A stretch of DNA of 12,429 nt from an uncultured Clostridia bacterium (GTDB lineage Bacteria > Bacillota > Clostridia > Lachnospirales > Lachnospiraceae), in NCBI GenBank assembly GCA_946186175.1, contig CAMHMG010000072.1, positions 1 through 12,429 on the forward strand. The letters run 5' to 3'. The notes under the pieces were generated by a model, which had not been told where the DNA came from, ran no database searches, and saw only the letters and a program-made list of their open reading frames with translations. Of the stretch, positions 1-6,148 are shown one piece after another (position 1 is the first letter of the stretch; every line of letters starts with the position of its first letter). Made by a program: the position numbers and the translations under genes.

Positions 1-328
1 ACAGGATGTTTTCGTAATTCATGGTAACATTGTCGTTGCCTTCTATAGAATGCAGAGACCCGGGAAGAGCTATAATAATGTCACCGGAAGACACCTGATA
101 TCTATGGAAATTGACCGTTACAATGCCGCTTCCTTTCTTAATTATAATAAGTTCACATTCTCTGTGCCAATGTACAGGCACGTTGGAGAAATCTAAAGGA
201 ATTGAACAGATATAAGTGTTGTATGGGAAATTATTCTGAAAATGAACTTTGTTTTCGTGTAATTCTTTTTGATTTATGGCTTGTGACTGAACGTTTGTAT
301 CTTCATTTAATTCATTTATATTATCCAT
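1..328 (-). CDS. AraC-family transcriptional regulator, N-terminal part (cut by window edge)
   Basis: The frame reads leftward from an ATG at 328-326, preceded by an AAGGAG ribosome-binding site (plus-strand 335-340), and runs off the window after about 109 residues. The visible part starts with a polar Asn/Glu-rich stretch of about 25 residues. It then shows the sugar-sensing cupin half of AraC-type regulators: a His-rich VHWHRECELI strand near residues 57-66, a KKGSG turn, and the SSGDIII...PGSLHSIEG strands. In this family the cupin binds a small ligand, often a sugar, and a C-terminal pair of helix-turn-helix motifs binds DNA. The DNA-binding half lies outside the window, so the family call rests on the cupin alone, and another cupin protein is possible. 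It is divergent from the phosphorylase gene, with the 348-674 element between them. Its target is unknown. Confidence 0.8.
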   Translation of the reverse strand, partial: MDNINELNEDTNVQSQAINQKELHENKVHFQNNFPYNTYICSIPLDFSNVPVHWHRECELIIIKKGSGIVTVNFHRYQVSSGDIIIALPGSLHSIEGNDNVTMNYENIL

Positions 329-353
329 ATCGGTCTCCTTGCATGGGTATAAG

Positions 354-406
354 CAATTGCGAAACTCATTGAAAAGTGTATATGAGTTGTGCATATTACA
401 TATAGC
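354..406 (+). repeat. Left terminal arm of the inverted-repeat element
   Basis: Besides pairing with the right arm, this arm can fold on itself: AACTCAT (363-369) pairs with ATGAGTT (382-388) around a 12-base loop. Relative to the right arm it carries a 2-base insertion at 399-400. Confidence 0.65.
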
Positions 407-618
407 ATCCATTAGCAGACCTTGGCGCAGGCGTCGGTAGTTCCAATGACACTTAACGAACACAGTGAGTTCTAGTGTCATGCACCTACTTGGTATGCAC
501 CGTATTTGGGTGCATTATGTACCGTTACGCCGTAGACGGAGCGAGATCCCCTCTCTCTTAGCGAATGGAACATGAGCTTAGAGACAGGGCATGCCTTGTG
601 CTGCGTGTCTGTAATGGA

Positions 619-668
619 GCTATATAATATGCACAACTCTAAGAAGAAAATATAGAGTTTCGCAATTG
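619..668 (-). repeat. Right terminal arm of the inverted-repeat element
   Basis: This is the inverted counterpart of 354-406. It folds locally as AACTCTA (635-641) with TAGAGTT (653-659) around an 11-base loop. The last two stem pairs differ from the left arm, yet pairing is kept within each arm. Confidence 0.65.
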
Positions 669-743
669 TTATAAAAAACGTATTAATTGATAGAATAGTA
701 TCATAATATGCTATTATTATGCAAGTAAATCGTTATTAAAGCA

Positions 744-752
744 TGATATTAT
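744..752 (+). promoter_or_regulatory. Candidate extended -10 promoter for the phosphorylase gene
   Basis: TGATATTAT matches an extended -10 element (TGN followed by TATTAT) and would start transcription near 760, giving a leader of about 50 bases. No good -35 hexamer lies at the usual distance. A TTGATA at 687-692 with TATTAT at 712-717 is an alternative, but its spacing of 19 is long. Confidence 0.3.
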
Positions 753-798
753 ACTAGTACCAGAAAACAGAGAAGAGTATTTATTATTAAATGTATGA

Positions 799-806
799 AA
801 GGAAGG
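799..806 (+). promoter_or_regulatory. Ribosome-binding site that sets the phosphorylase start
   Basis: AAGGAAGG lies 5 bases before the ATG at 812. The upstream in-frame ATG at 791 has no comparable site at proper spacing, and this site would fall inside its coding sequence, so 812 is preferred. Confidence 0.7.
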
Positions 807-811
807 AAAGT

Positions 812-3070
812 ATGGACGTAAAGAAAGCATTAGAACAGAAGTTAGGTAAGGAAATCAGTCAAAGCAGTAATGAGGAGATTTTTGTATCATTATTGCAGCT
901 TACGAAGGAACTTGCAGATGAAAAGAATCAGAAAGAAACAAAGAAGAAGATTTATTATGTGTCTGCAGAATTTTTAATTGGTAAGCTTCTTTCAAACAAC
1001 CTTATCAATTTAGGAATCTATGATGAGGTGAAGAATGCATTATCGGAAAGCGGCAAGAATATTGCAGATATTGAGGAGGTTGAGGTTGAGCCTTCACTTG
1101 GAAACGGTGGTCTTGGAAGACTTGCAGCATGTTTCCTGGATTCTATCGCTTCACTTGGATTATCAGGAGCCGGAGTTGGCCTTAACTACCATCTTGGATT
1201 GTTCAAACAGGTATTTGAAGATCATATGCAGAAGGAAAAGGTTAATCCTTGGATAGAGGAACAGGGATGGCTTAGAAAAACAGATGTCACATATCCGGTG
1301 AGCTTTGGTAATTTAGACGTTGTATCAAGAATGTATGAGATTGATGTGACAGGTTACGATAACAGAACTAACAAATTATGTCTTTTCGATCTTGACAGTG
1401 TTGATGACAGCATTGTTGATGATAAGAATCAGTTCGACAAGACAGATATTAAGAAGAATCTGACTTTGTTCTTATATCCTGATGACAGTGATGAGGATGG
1501 AAGAAAGTTAAGAATATATCAGCAGTATTTCATGGTAAGCAATGCAGCGCGTCTGGTATTGGATGAAGCTAAGGCAAAGGGAAGTAATCTTCATGACTTA
1601 TATGATTATGCGGTTGTCCAGATTAATGACACACATCCGACCATGATAATTCCTGAGCTCATTCGATTATTAGTAGCTGAAGGAATGCATATGGATGAAG
1701 CTATTGATATTGTCAGCAAAACCTGTGCTTATACTAATCACACAATTCTTGCAGAAGCATTGGAAAAATGGCCTAGACATTATCTCATGGAGGTTGTACC
1801 TCAGCTTGTACCGATCATTGAAGTATTGGATGACAAGGTAAGAAGACGTTTTGATGATGAGAGAGTTGCTATTATTGACAGAAATGATCTTGTTCATATG
1901 GCACATATCGATATTCACTACGGATATAGCGTTAACGGAGTTGCCTACCTTCATACAGAAATATTAAAGAATTCAGAGCTTAATCATTTCTATCAGTTAT
2001 ATCCTGAGAAGTTCAACAACAAGACGAACGGTATTACTTTCCGTCGTTGGTTGTTACACTGCAACCATGAGCTTGCAGGCACAATATCTGACTGGATCGG
2101 AGATGCCTACAAGAAGGATGCAATGGAATTAGAGAAACTTCTTGCTTTTGAGAATGATAAAGAAAAGATTGAGAAACTGTTAGATATTAAGCACAATAAT
2201 AAATTGTTGGCAAAACAGTATTTTGCTGAAAAACAGGGCCTCGATCTTAATGAGAATTCAATCTTTGATATTCAGGTAAAACGTCTGCATGAGTACAAAC
2301 GCCAGCAGTTAAATGTACTTTTTGTTATCAGAAAGTATTTGGACATCAAGGCAGGAAAGATTCCTACCACACCAATAACTGTTATATTCGGAGCTAAGGC
2401 TGCACCTGCATATGTTATTGCAAAGGATATAATTCATCTTATTCTCTGCCTACAGGAGATCATCAATAATGATCCTGATGTTAATAAGTACTTAAACGTT
2501 GTAATGGTAGAGAATTATAATGTAACATTAGCTGAGAAGCTTATTCCGGCCTGTGATATTTCAGAGCAGATCTCACTTGCATCAAAGGAAGCCAGTGGTA
2601 CAGGAAACATGAAGTTCATGTTAAATGGTGCAATTACATTAGGTACAGAAGACGGTGCCAATGTTGAGATTCATGAGCTGGTAGGAGACGATAATATCTA
2701 TATCTTCGGTGCTTCTTCTGATGAGGTCATCGCTCATTACAATAATCATGATTATGTTGCAAGAGATTACTATGAGAGAAATGAGAGCCTTAAGGAAGTA
2801 GTTGATTTTATTGTCGGCGACAAGGTTATGGCTGTCGGAAACAGAGAAATGTTAGAGCGCTTATATAATGAGCTTTTGAACAAAGACTGGTTCATGACAT
2901 TCTTAGATTACGATCAGTATGTTGAAACAAAGGAAAAAGCATACAAGGATTACGAAGATCGCATGGTATGGGGCAACAAGATGATCGTTAATATTGCAAA
3001 GGCAGGATTCTTCTCTTCTGATCGTACAATTGCTGAATATAACCGTGATATATGGAAATTAAATGATTAA
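812..3070 (+). CDS. glgP: Glycogen / alpha-glucan phosphorylase (GT35)
   Basis: This cytoplasmic enzyme cleaves alpha-1,4-glucan ends with phosphate to give glucose-1-phosphate, using pyridoxal phosphate. With the start at 812 the protein is 752 residues. Family landmarks appear in order: EFLIGKLLSNNLINLG, EPSLGNGGLGRLAACFLDS (near residue 95), QINDTHPTMIIPEL, TNHTILAEALEKW, TNGITFRRWL, IQVKRLHEYKRQQLN, and the cofactor segment EASGTGNMKFMLNG with the Schiff-base lysine at about residue 601. The C-terminus ends in the usual FFSSDRTIAEYNRDIW. It is shorter than the roughly 800 residues of E. coli MalP, apparently through shorter internal loops, as no motif is missing. Sequence does not separate glycogen from maltodextrin preference. 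The malQ gene downstream fits either role. No clear intrinsic terminator follows the stop. Confidence 0.96.
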   Translation: MDVKKALEQKLGKEISQSSNEEIFVSLLQLTKELADEKNQKETKKKIYYVSAEFLIGKLLSNNLINLGIYDEVKNALSESGKNIADIEEVEVEPSLGNGGLGRLAACFLDSIASLGLSGAGVGLNYHLGLFKQVFEDHMQKEKVNPWIEEQGWLRKTDVTYPVSFGNLDVVSRMYEIDVTGYDNRTNKLCLFDLDSVDDSIVDDKNQFDKTDIKKNLTLFLYPDDSDEDGRKLRIYQQYFMVSNAARLVLDEAKAKGSNLHDLYDYAVVQINDTHPTMIIPELIRLLVAEGMHMDEAIDIVSKTCAYTNHTILAEALEKWPRHYLMEVVPQLVPIIEVLDDKVRRRFDDERVAIIDRNDLVHMAHIDIHYGYSVNGVAYLHTEILKNSELNHFYQLYPEKFNNKTNGITFRRWLLHCNHELAGTISDWIGDAYKKDAMELEKLLAFENDKEKIEKLLDIKHNNKLLAKQYFAEKQGLDLNENSIFDIQVKRLHEYKRQQLNVLFVIRKYLDIKAGKIPTTPITVIFGAKAAPAYVIAKDIIHLILCLQEIINNDPDVNKYLNVVMVENYNVTLAEKLIPACDISEQISLASKEASGTGNMKFMLNGAITLGTEDGANVEIHELVGDDNIYIFGASSDEVIAHYNNHDYVARDYYERNESLKEVVDFIVGDKVMAVGNREMLERLYNELLNKDWFMTFLDYDQYVETKEKAYKDYEDRMVWGNKMIVNIAKAGFFSSDRTIAEYNRDIWKLND

Positions 3071-3134
3071 TTGTCGGTAATTGACGTATGTTTTGTGTAA
3101 TATTTACAAATTGAATATTTATAATAAATTTTGC

Positions 3135-3164
3135 TTGCATAATTGTCAAAGGTGAGGTATCATA
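3135..3164 (+). promoter_or_regulatory. Possible sigma-A promoter upstream of the operator-like sites
   Basis: TTGCAT (3135-3140) and TATCAT (3159-3164) are 18 bases apart. Transcription would begin near 3171, just before the LacI-type sites at 3176-3211, a good place for repression. Both hexamers are weak matches, so this is tentative. Confidence 0.3.
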
Positions 3165-3175
3165 AACACATAGCT

Positions 3176-3211
3176 GGAAACGTTTTCGGAATTGTTTCCG
3201 AAAACGTTTCA
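3176..3211 (+). promoter_or_regulatory. Tandem LacI-type operator-like sites, also a perfect 15-bp hairpin
   Basis: Two near-palindromes with a central CG occur in tandem: GGAAACGTTTTC (3176-3187) and GAAAACGTTTCA (3200-3211), with centres 24 bases apart. LacI-family dimers typically bind such sites and open the central CG step with a hinge leucine. The LacI-type gene starts 261 bases downstream. The whole is also a perfect 15-bp inverted repeat (3177-3191 with 3196-3210) around a 4-base loop, so it could be an RNA hairpin or terminator for the phosphorylase gene, but no T-run follows. Similarity to the CcpA cre consensus is partial, with two mismatches in the first site. Confidence 0.55.
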
Positions 3212-3410
3212 TACGACTTACTTATATCAATTGTTCGCTGTTCTTTGGAGGACTACAGTGAAGAATGATTCGTTATAATTGGATTATCCACATTATGTGG
3301 TGATTAAGTGGAAGTACAGCTTATGAGTCGGGAAGACTAATATAAATAGTGTGTGTGTTTAAAATCCTTGGATGGGATTATCCTCCTTTCTTTTCCCTTC
3401 CAAGGATTTT
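3177..3410 (+). ncRNA. Candidate structured leader or small RNA upstream of the LacI-type gene
   Basis: This stretch holds five stem-loops in a row: 3177-3210; 3234-3241 with 3255-3262 (8 bp, one G-U); CCACA/TGTGG at 3288-3300; AGTC/GACT at 3326-3338; and 3361-3372 with 3399-3410 (12 bp). The second hairpin carries GGAGG (3247-3251) in its loop and a GTG (3258-3260) in its stem; that GTG would open a seven-codon frame ending in TAA at 3276-3278. The last loop carries TCCTCC (3381-3386), the exact complement of GGAGGA at 3247-3252. No known riboswitch class was recognised. It could be an untranslated leader of the regulator gene, a separate small RNA, or chance folding of AT-rich sequence. Confidence 0.35.
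3361..3410 (+). other. 12-bp stem-loop with a pyrimidine-rich, anti-Shine-Dalgarno loop
   Basis: AAAATCCTTGGA (3361-3372) pairs perfectly with 3399-3410 around a 26-base loop. The loop contains CCTCCTTTCT (3382-3391), the same string as the conserved 3' tail of bacterial 16S rRNA. The stem ends in a run of only four T, so terminator function is doubtful. It may end an upstream small RNA or act as an attenuator before the regulator gene. Confidence 0.5.
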
Positions 3411-3472
3411 ATACGTGGATTTATAGATAAATTTATGGTTAAGATATATTTTTTGCATTCTGAGGTAGACTG

Positions 3473-4477
3473 ATGACGATTAAAGACATAGCAAAATTAT
3501 CCGGATGCGGAATCGGTACGGTATCCAGAGTAATTAATAATCAGCCGGGTGTTAGTGATAAGACACGCGAGAAGATATTAAAAGTAATTCAAGAGAGTAA
3601 TTATGAGCCTAATGAGAATGCCAGACAGCTGAAGATGAGAGCACCTTCAACGGTCTGCATTATTACAAAGGGACGGGTGAATCCTTTATTCGTTACTATA
3701 ATCGAAGAATGTATGTTGTCGCTTTCGGCTATGGGAGAAGATACGATCACTCAAACGATAGATGAGTATGGTGATGAGGTTGCGGAAGCAATAAGACTAA
3801 TGCACAATCATAACCTCAAAGGAATTATTTTCTTAGGGGCTAACGTGAATCTGTTTGATGAGAGAATTGATGAGATCGACATACCATGTGTTATAGCGAC
3901 CACGAGTGGCGCTTCATTGAAAAGCAATAATATTTCTTCTGTATGTGTAGATGATGAGAAGGCCACAATGGAGATGATACAATATTTATACCGGAAGGGT
4001 CATAGACATATTGTAGTAGTCGGTGGTTCATTATCTGAAAAACAGATTAGTTATGCCAGGTATCATGGCTGTAAGAATGGCTTTGAATCATGTGGACTCG
4101 AATTTGATCCATCGAAGAATTATTTTCCATGTCGTTATGCAGTAGATGCAGGATATGATGTTGCAAAGCGTATATTACAGGAAGACAAGGATGTTACAGC
4201 AATATTTGCATTAAGTGATATGATCGCAACAGGTGTTATAAGGGCAATTTATGATGTAGGGAAAAGGGTTCCTGATGATATTTCAGTAGCAGGATTCGAT
4301 GGTATTATTCTGTCAGATTATACTACTCCAAGAATTACAACTATATGGCAGGATGCCAAAACGATAGCTGACAGAAGTGTGGATATTCTGATGAAACATA
4401 TTCATTATGATCTTAAAAGCGAGCATAATATAATTCTACACAGTCTGGTCGAAAAAGAGAGTGTTAAAACAATTTAA
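3473..4477 (+). CDS. LacI-family transcriptional regulator of alpha-glucan genes
   Basis: This 334-residue protein has the full LacI/GalR layout. Residues 2-24 form the helix-turn-helix (TIKDIAKLSGCGIGTVSRVI). The hinge helix lies near residues 47-56 (NENARQLKMR), with Leu53 at the place that inserts into the operator's central CG step. Residues 60-334 form the periplasmic-binding-protein-like sugar-sensing core, including FALSDMIATGVIRAI and VPDDISVAGFDG. A TGAGGT site 7 bases before the ATG supports the start. The gene lies between the phosphorylase and malQ and only 23 bases before malQ, so it probably governs glycogen or maltodextrin use and may repress its own operon. The CG-centred sites at 3176-3211 are the obvious candidate target. 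MalR is the closest role by context, but the effector sugar cannot be read from sequence. Confidence 0.93.
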   Translation: MTIKDIAKLSGCGIGTVSRVINNQPGVSDKTREKILKVIQESNYEPNENARQLKMRAPSTVCIITKGRVNPLFVTIIEECMLSLSAMGEDTITQTIDEYGDEVAEAIRLMHNHNLKGIIFLGANVNLFDERIDEIDIPCVIATTSGASLKSNNISSVCVDDEKATMEMIQYLYRKGHRHIVVVGGSLSEKQISYARYHGCKNGFESCGLEFDPSKNYFPCRYAVDAGYDVAKRILQEDKDVTAIFALSDMIATGVIRAIYDVGKRVPDDISVAGFDGIILSDYTTPRITTIWQDAKTIADRSVDILMKHIHYDLKSEHNIILHSLVEKESVKTI

Positions 4478-4486
4478 AAATTAAAA

Positions 4487-4492
4487 TGGAGG
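4487..4492 (+). promoter_or_regulatory. Ribosome-binding site that sets the malQ start
   Basis: TGGAGG lies 8 bases before the ATG at 4501. An in-frame ATG at 4486 overlaps this site and has no site of its own, so translation most likely begins at 4501. Confidence 0.8.
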
Positions 4493-4500
4493 GTGTAATT

Positions 4501-6000
4501 ATGGAAAGGGCAGCAGGTGTTCTATTATCAATAACAAGCTTACCTTCGAAATATGGTATAGGCTGCTTTTCGAAGGAAGCATATCAGTTTGTAGATTGGT
4601 TAAAGGGTGCAGGACAGGAGTATTGGCAGATTCTTCCTTTAGGGCCTACCGGATTTGGTGATTCACCATATGCATCTTTTTCTACATTTGCAGGTAATCC
4701 GTATTTTATCGATTTAGAAACGTTGATCAAAGATGGTTTACTTACTGAGGCTGAGTGTGATCAGGTGGATTTTGGAGATGATGAGCAGTCGATAGATTAT
4801 GAAAAAATATATAGCGGTAGATATAAGCTGTTAAGAAAGGCTTTTGAACGCAGTGATATTAATGCTGATAAAGAATATCAGGAGTTTGTTAAGAAGCACA
4901 GCTCATGGCTTGAGGATTATACTTTATTTATGGCAGTAAAAAGTCATTATGAGGGAAAGCCATGGTATCAATGGCCGGATGATATCAGAAATCGTGAGGC
5001 AAAGGCTGTTGAAGAACATAGAGAGAAACTTGGTTCGGAGATTGAGTTCCAGAAATTTATGCAGTATTTATTCTTCACACAATGGTTCAAGCTTCGCGCA
5101 TATGCTAATGAGAACGGCATTAAAATGATTGGAGATATTCCGATATATCTTGCTTATGACAGCTCTGATGTATGGGCTAATCCGGAATTGTTCTATTTAG
5201 ATGAGAAACATGATCCGTATGAAGTTGCAGGGGTGCCACCCGATGGATTCTCACCGACAGGACAGCTCTGGGGTAATCCTTTGTATAAATGGGAATATCA
5301 TAAAGAGACCGGATATAGCTGGTGGGCAGAGCGTATGAGAAGCTGTTTTGATCTGTATGATATTGTAAGAATTGATCATTTCAGAGGCTTTGACGAGTAT
5401 TATTCTGTTCCGTTTGGTGAGGATACAGCAATCAACGGTAAGTGGAATAAGGGACCGGGTGTTGAAATATTCAAGGAAATAGAGAAAAAGATTGGAAAGA
5501 GACCGGTAATTGCAGAGGATTTGGGTTATGTTAATGAATCCCTGAAGAAACTTGTTGATGACAGCGGCTTCCCTGGAATGAAGGTAATCGAATTCGGTTT
5601 TGATGAAAGAGATTCAGGATATGCAACGGATTATCTGCCTCACAATTATGATTATAATTCAGTAGCATATACTGGAACACATGACAATCCAACATTAGTT
5701 GGATGGTGGGATGAGATTACAGAAAAAGAACAGCAGATGGTAAGAGATTATCTCGGAGATTACTATACACCGGAGGATAAACTTTATATTCCGATGATTG
5801 GTGCCATCATGAGAAGCAGTTCAAAGTTATGTATAGTTCAGATGCAGGATTATCTTGGACTTGACAGCAGTACGAGAATGAACGTTCCTTCTTCTGTTGG
5901 TAAGAACTGGAGATGGAGATTACAATTTAGTCAGTTAACTGATGAACTTCAGACCAGAATTAAAAGCGTAACAGAATTATGCGGACGTCTTAAAAAGTAA
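4501..6000 (+). CDS. malQ: 4-alpha-glucanotransferase (amylomaltase, GH77)
   Basis: This cytoplasmic enzyme transfers alpha-1,4-glucan segments between maltodextrins, releasing glucose and lengthening short chains for phosphorolysis. From the ATG at 4501 it is 499 residues, normal for bacterial GH77 enzymes. The N-terminus GVLLSITSLPSKYGIG is typical. Catalytic motifs, numbered from this start, are the nucleophile Asp292 in RIDHFRG, the acid/base Glu339 in AEDLG and the transition-state Asp395 in GTHDNPT. GDIPIYLAYDSSDVW and the C-terminal RMNVPSSVGKNWRWR are also present. It follows the LacI-type gene by 23 bases and ends before a terminator at 6023-6054, so the two look like one operon. It complements the phosphorylase encoded at 812-3070. 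No anomaly was seen. Confidence 0.97.
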   Translation: MERAAGVLLSITSLPSKYGIGCFSKEAYQFVDWLKGAGQEYWQILPLGPTGFGDSPYASFSTFAGNPYFIDLETLIKDGLLTEAECDQVDFGDDEQSIDYEKIYSGRYKLLRKAFERSDINADKEYQEFVKKHSSWLEDYTLFMAVKSHYEGKPWYQWPDDIRNREAKAVEEHREKLGSEIEFQKFMQYLFFTQWFKLRAYANENGIKMIGDIPIYLAYDSSDVWANPELFYLDEKHDPYEVAGVPPDGFSPTGQLWGNPLYKWEYHKETGYSWWAERMRSCFDLYDIVRIDHFRGFDEYYSVPFGEDTAINGKWNKGPGVEIFKEIEKKIGKRPVIAEDLGYVNESLKKLVDDSGFPGMKVIEFGFDERDSGYATDYLPHNYDYNSVAYTGTHDNPTLVGWWDEITEKEQQMVRDYLGDYYTPEDKLYIPMIGAIMRSSSKLCIVQMQDYLGLDSSTRMNVPSSVGKNWRWRLQFSQLTDELQTRIKSVTELCGRLKK

Positions 6001-6022
6001 TACATATTATTTATTGCCATTT

Positions 6023-6054
6023 AATCCCTCGGCGTTATGCGCTGGGGGATTTTT
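6023..6054 (+). terminator. Rho-independent terminator after malQ
   Basis: AATCCCTCGGCG (6023-6034) pairs with CGCTGGGGGATT (6040-6051), with minor mismatch or wobble, around a 5-base loop. A T-run follows at 6050-6054. It lies 22 bases after the malQ stop. Confidence 0.85.
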
Positions 6055-6079
6055 GGATTCACATTGGTCCAAAACGTGT

Positions 6080-6108
6080 TTGACTTTATTATTGGCTCAA
6101 ATTATAAT
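6080..6108 (+). promoter_or_regulatory. Sigma-A promoter of the secreted CAP/LRR protein
   Basis: TTGACT (6080-6085) and a perfect TATAAT (6103-6108) are separated by 17 bases. Transcription should start near 6115, about 34 bases before the start codon. Confidence 0.85.
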
Positions 6109-6148
6109 GTTTGTAGATGTATAGGAATTAATATAAAGGTGTAGAGGG

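Larger units (their letters stand above)
348..674. repeat. Non-coding inverted-repeat element, MITE-like or structured RNA
   Basis: The ends are long imperfect inverted repeats: 354-406 on the left and 619-668 on the right. They contain a perfect 14-base outer block (CAATTGCGAAACTC, 354-367, against 655-668), a perfect 15-base inner block (384-398 against 625-639) and a further 6-base block (401-406 against 619-624). A TATAA sits just outside each end (348-352 and 670-674) and could be a short target duplication, though AT-rich sequence makes chance likely. The interior has no convincing reading frame but folds well on paper: 446-453 with 474-481, 440-445 with 566-571, 495-501 with 508-514, 575-578 with 618-621, and 582-586 with 606-610. 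A miniature mobile element, a structured RNA gene, or both would fit. No transposase is present. Confidence 0.6.

Noticed and set aside
348..674. CRISPR array, group II intron or riboswitch at the inverted-repeat element
   Set aside because: There is no regularly spaced direct repeat, no intron domain V-like hairpin or reverse transcriptase, and no match to a riboswitch core that I recognise.
791..811. Upstream ATG for the phosphorylase
   Set aside because: The purine-rich site AAGGAAGG fits the ATG at 812 and would be coding if 791 were used.
3071..3134. AT-rich small palindromes after the phosphorylase stop, considered as a terminator
   Set aside because: The possible stem (TGT/ACA around AATATTT) is too short and has no G-C clamp.
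3176..3211. Catabolite-response (cre) site
   Set aside because: Both sites miss several positions of the cre consensus, and the local LacI-type gene is a closer explanation, though overlap in function is not excluded.
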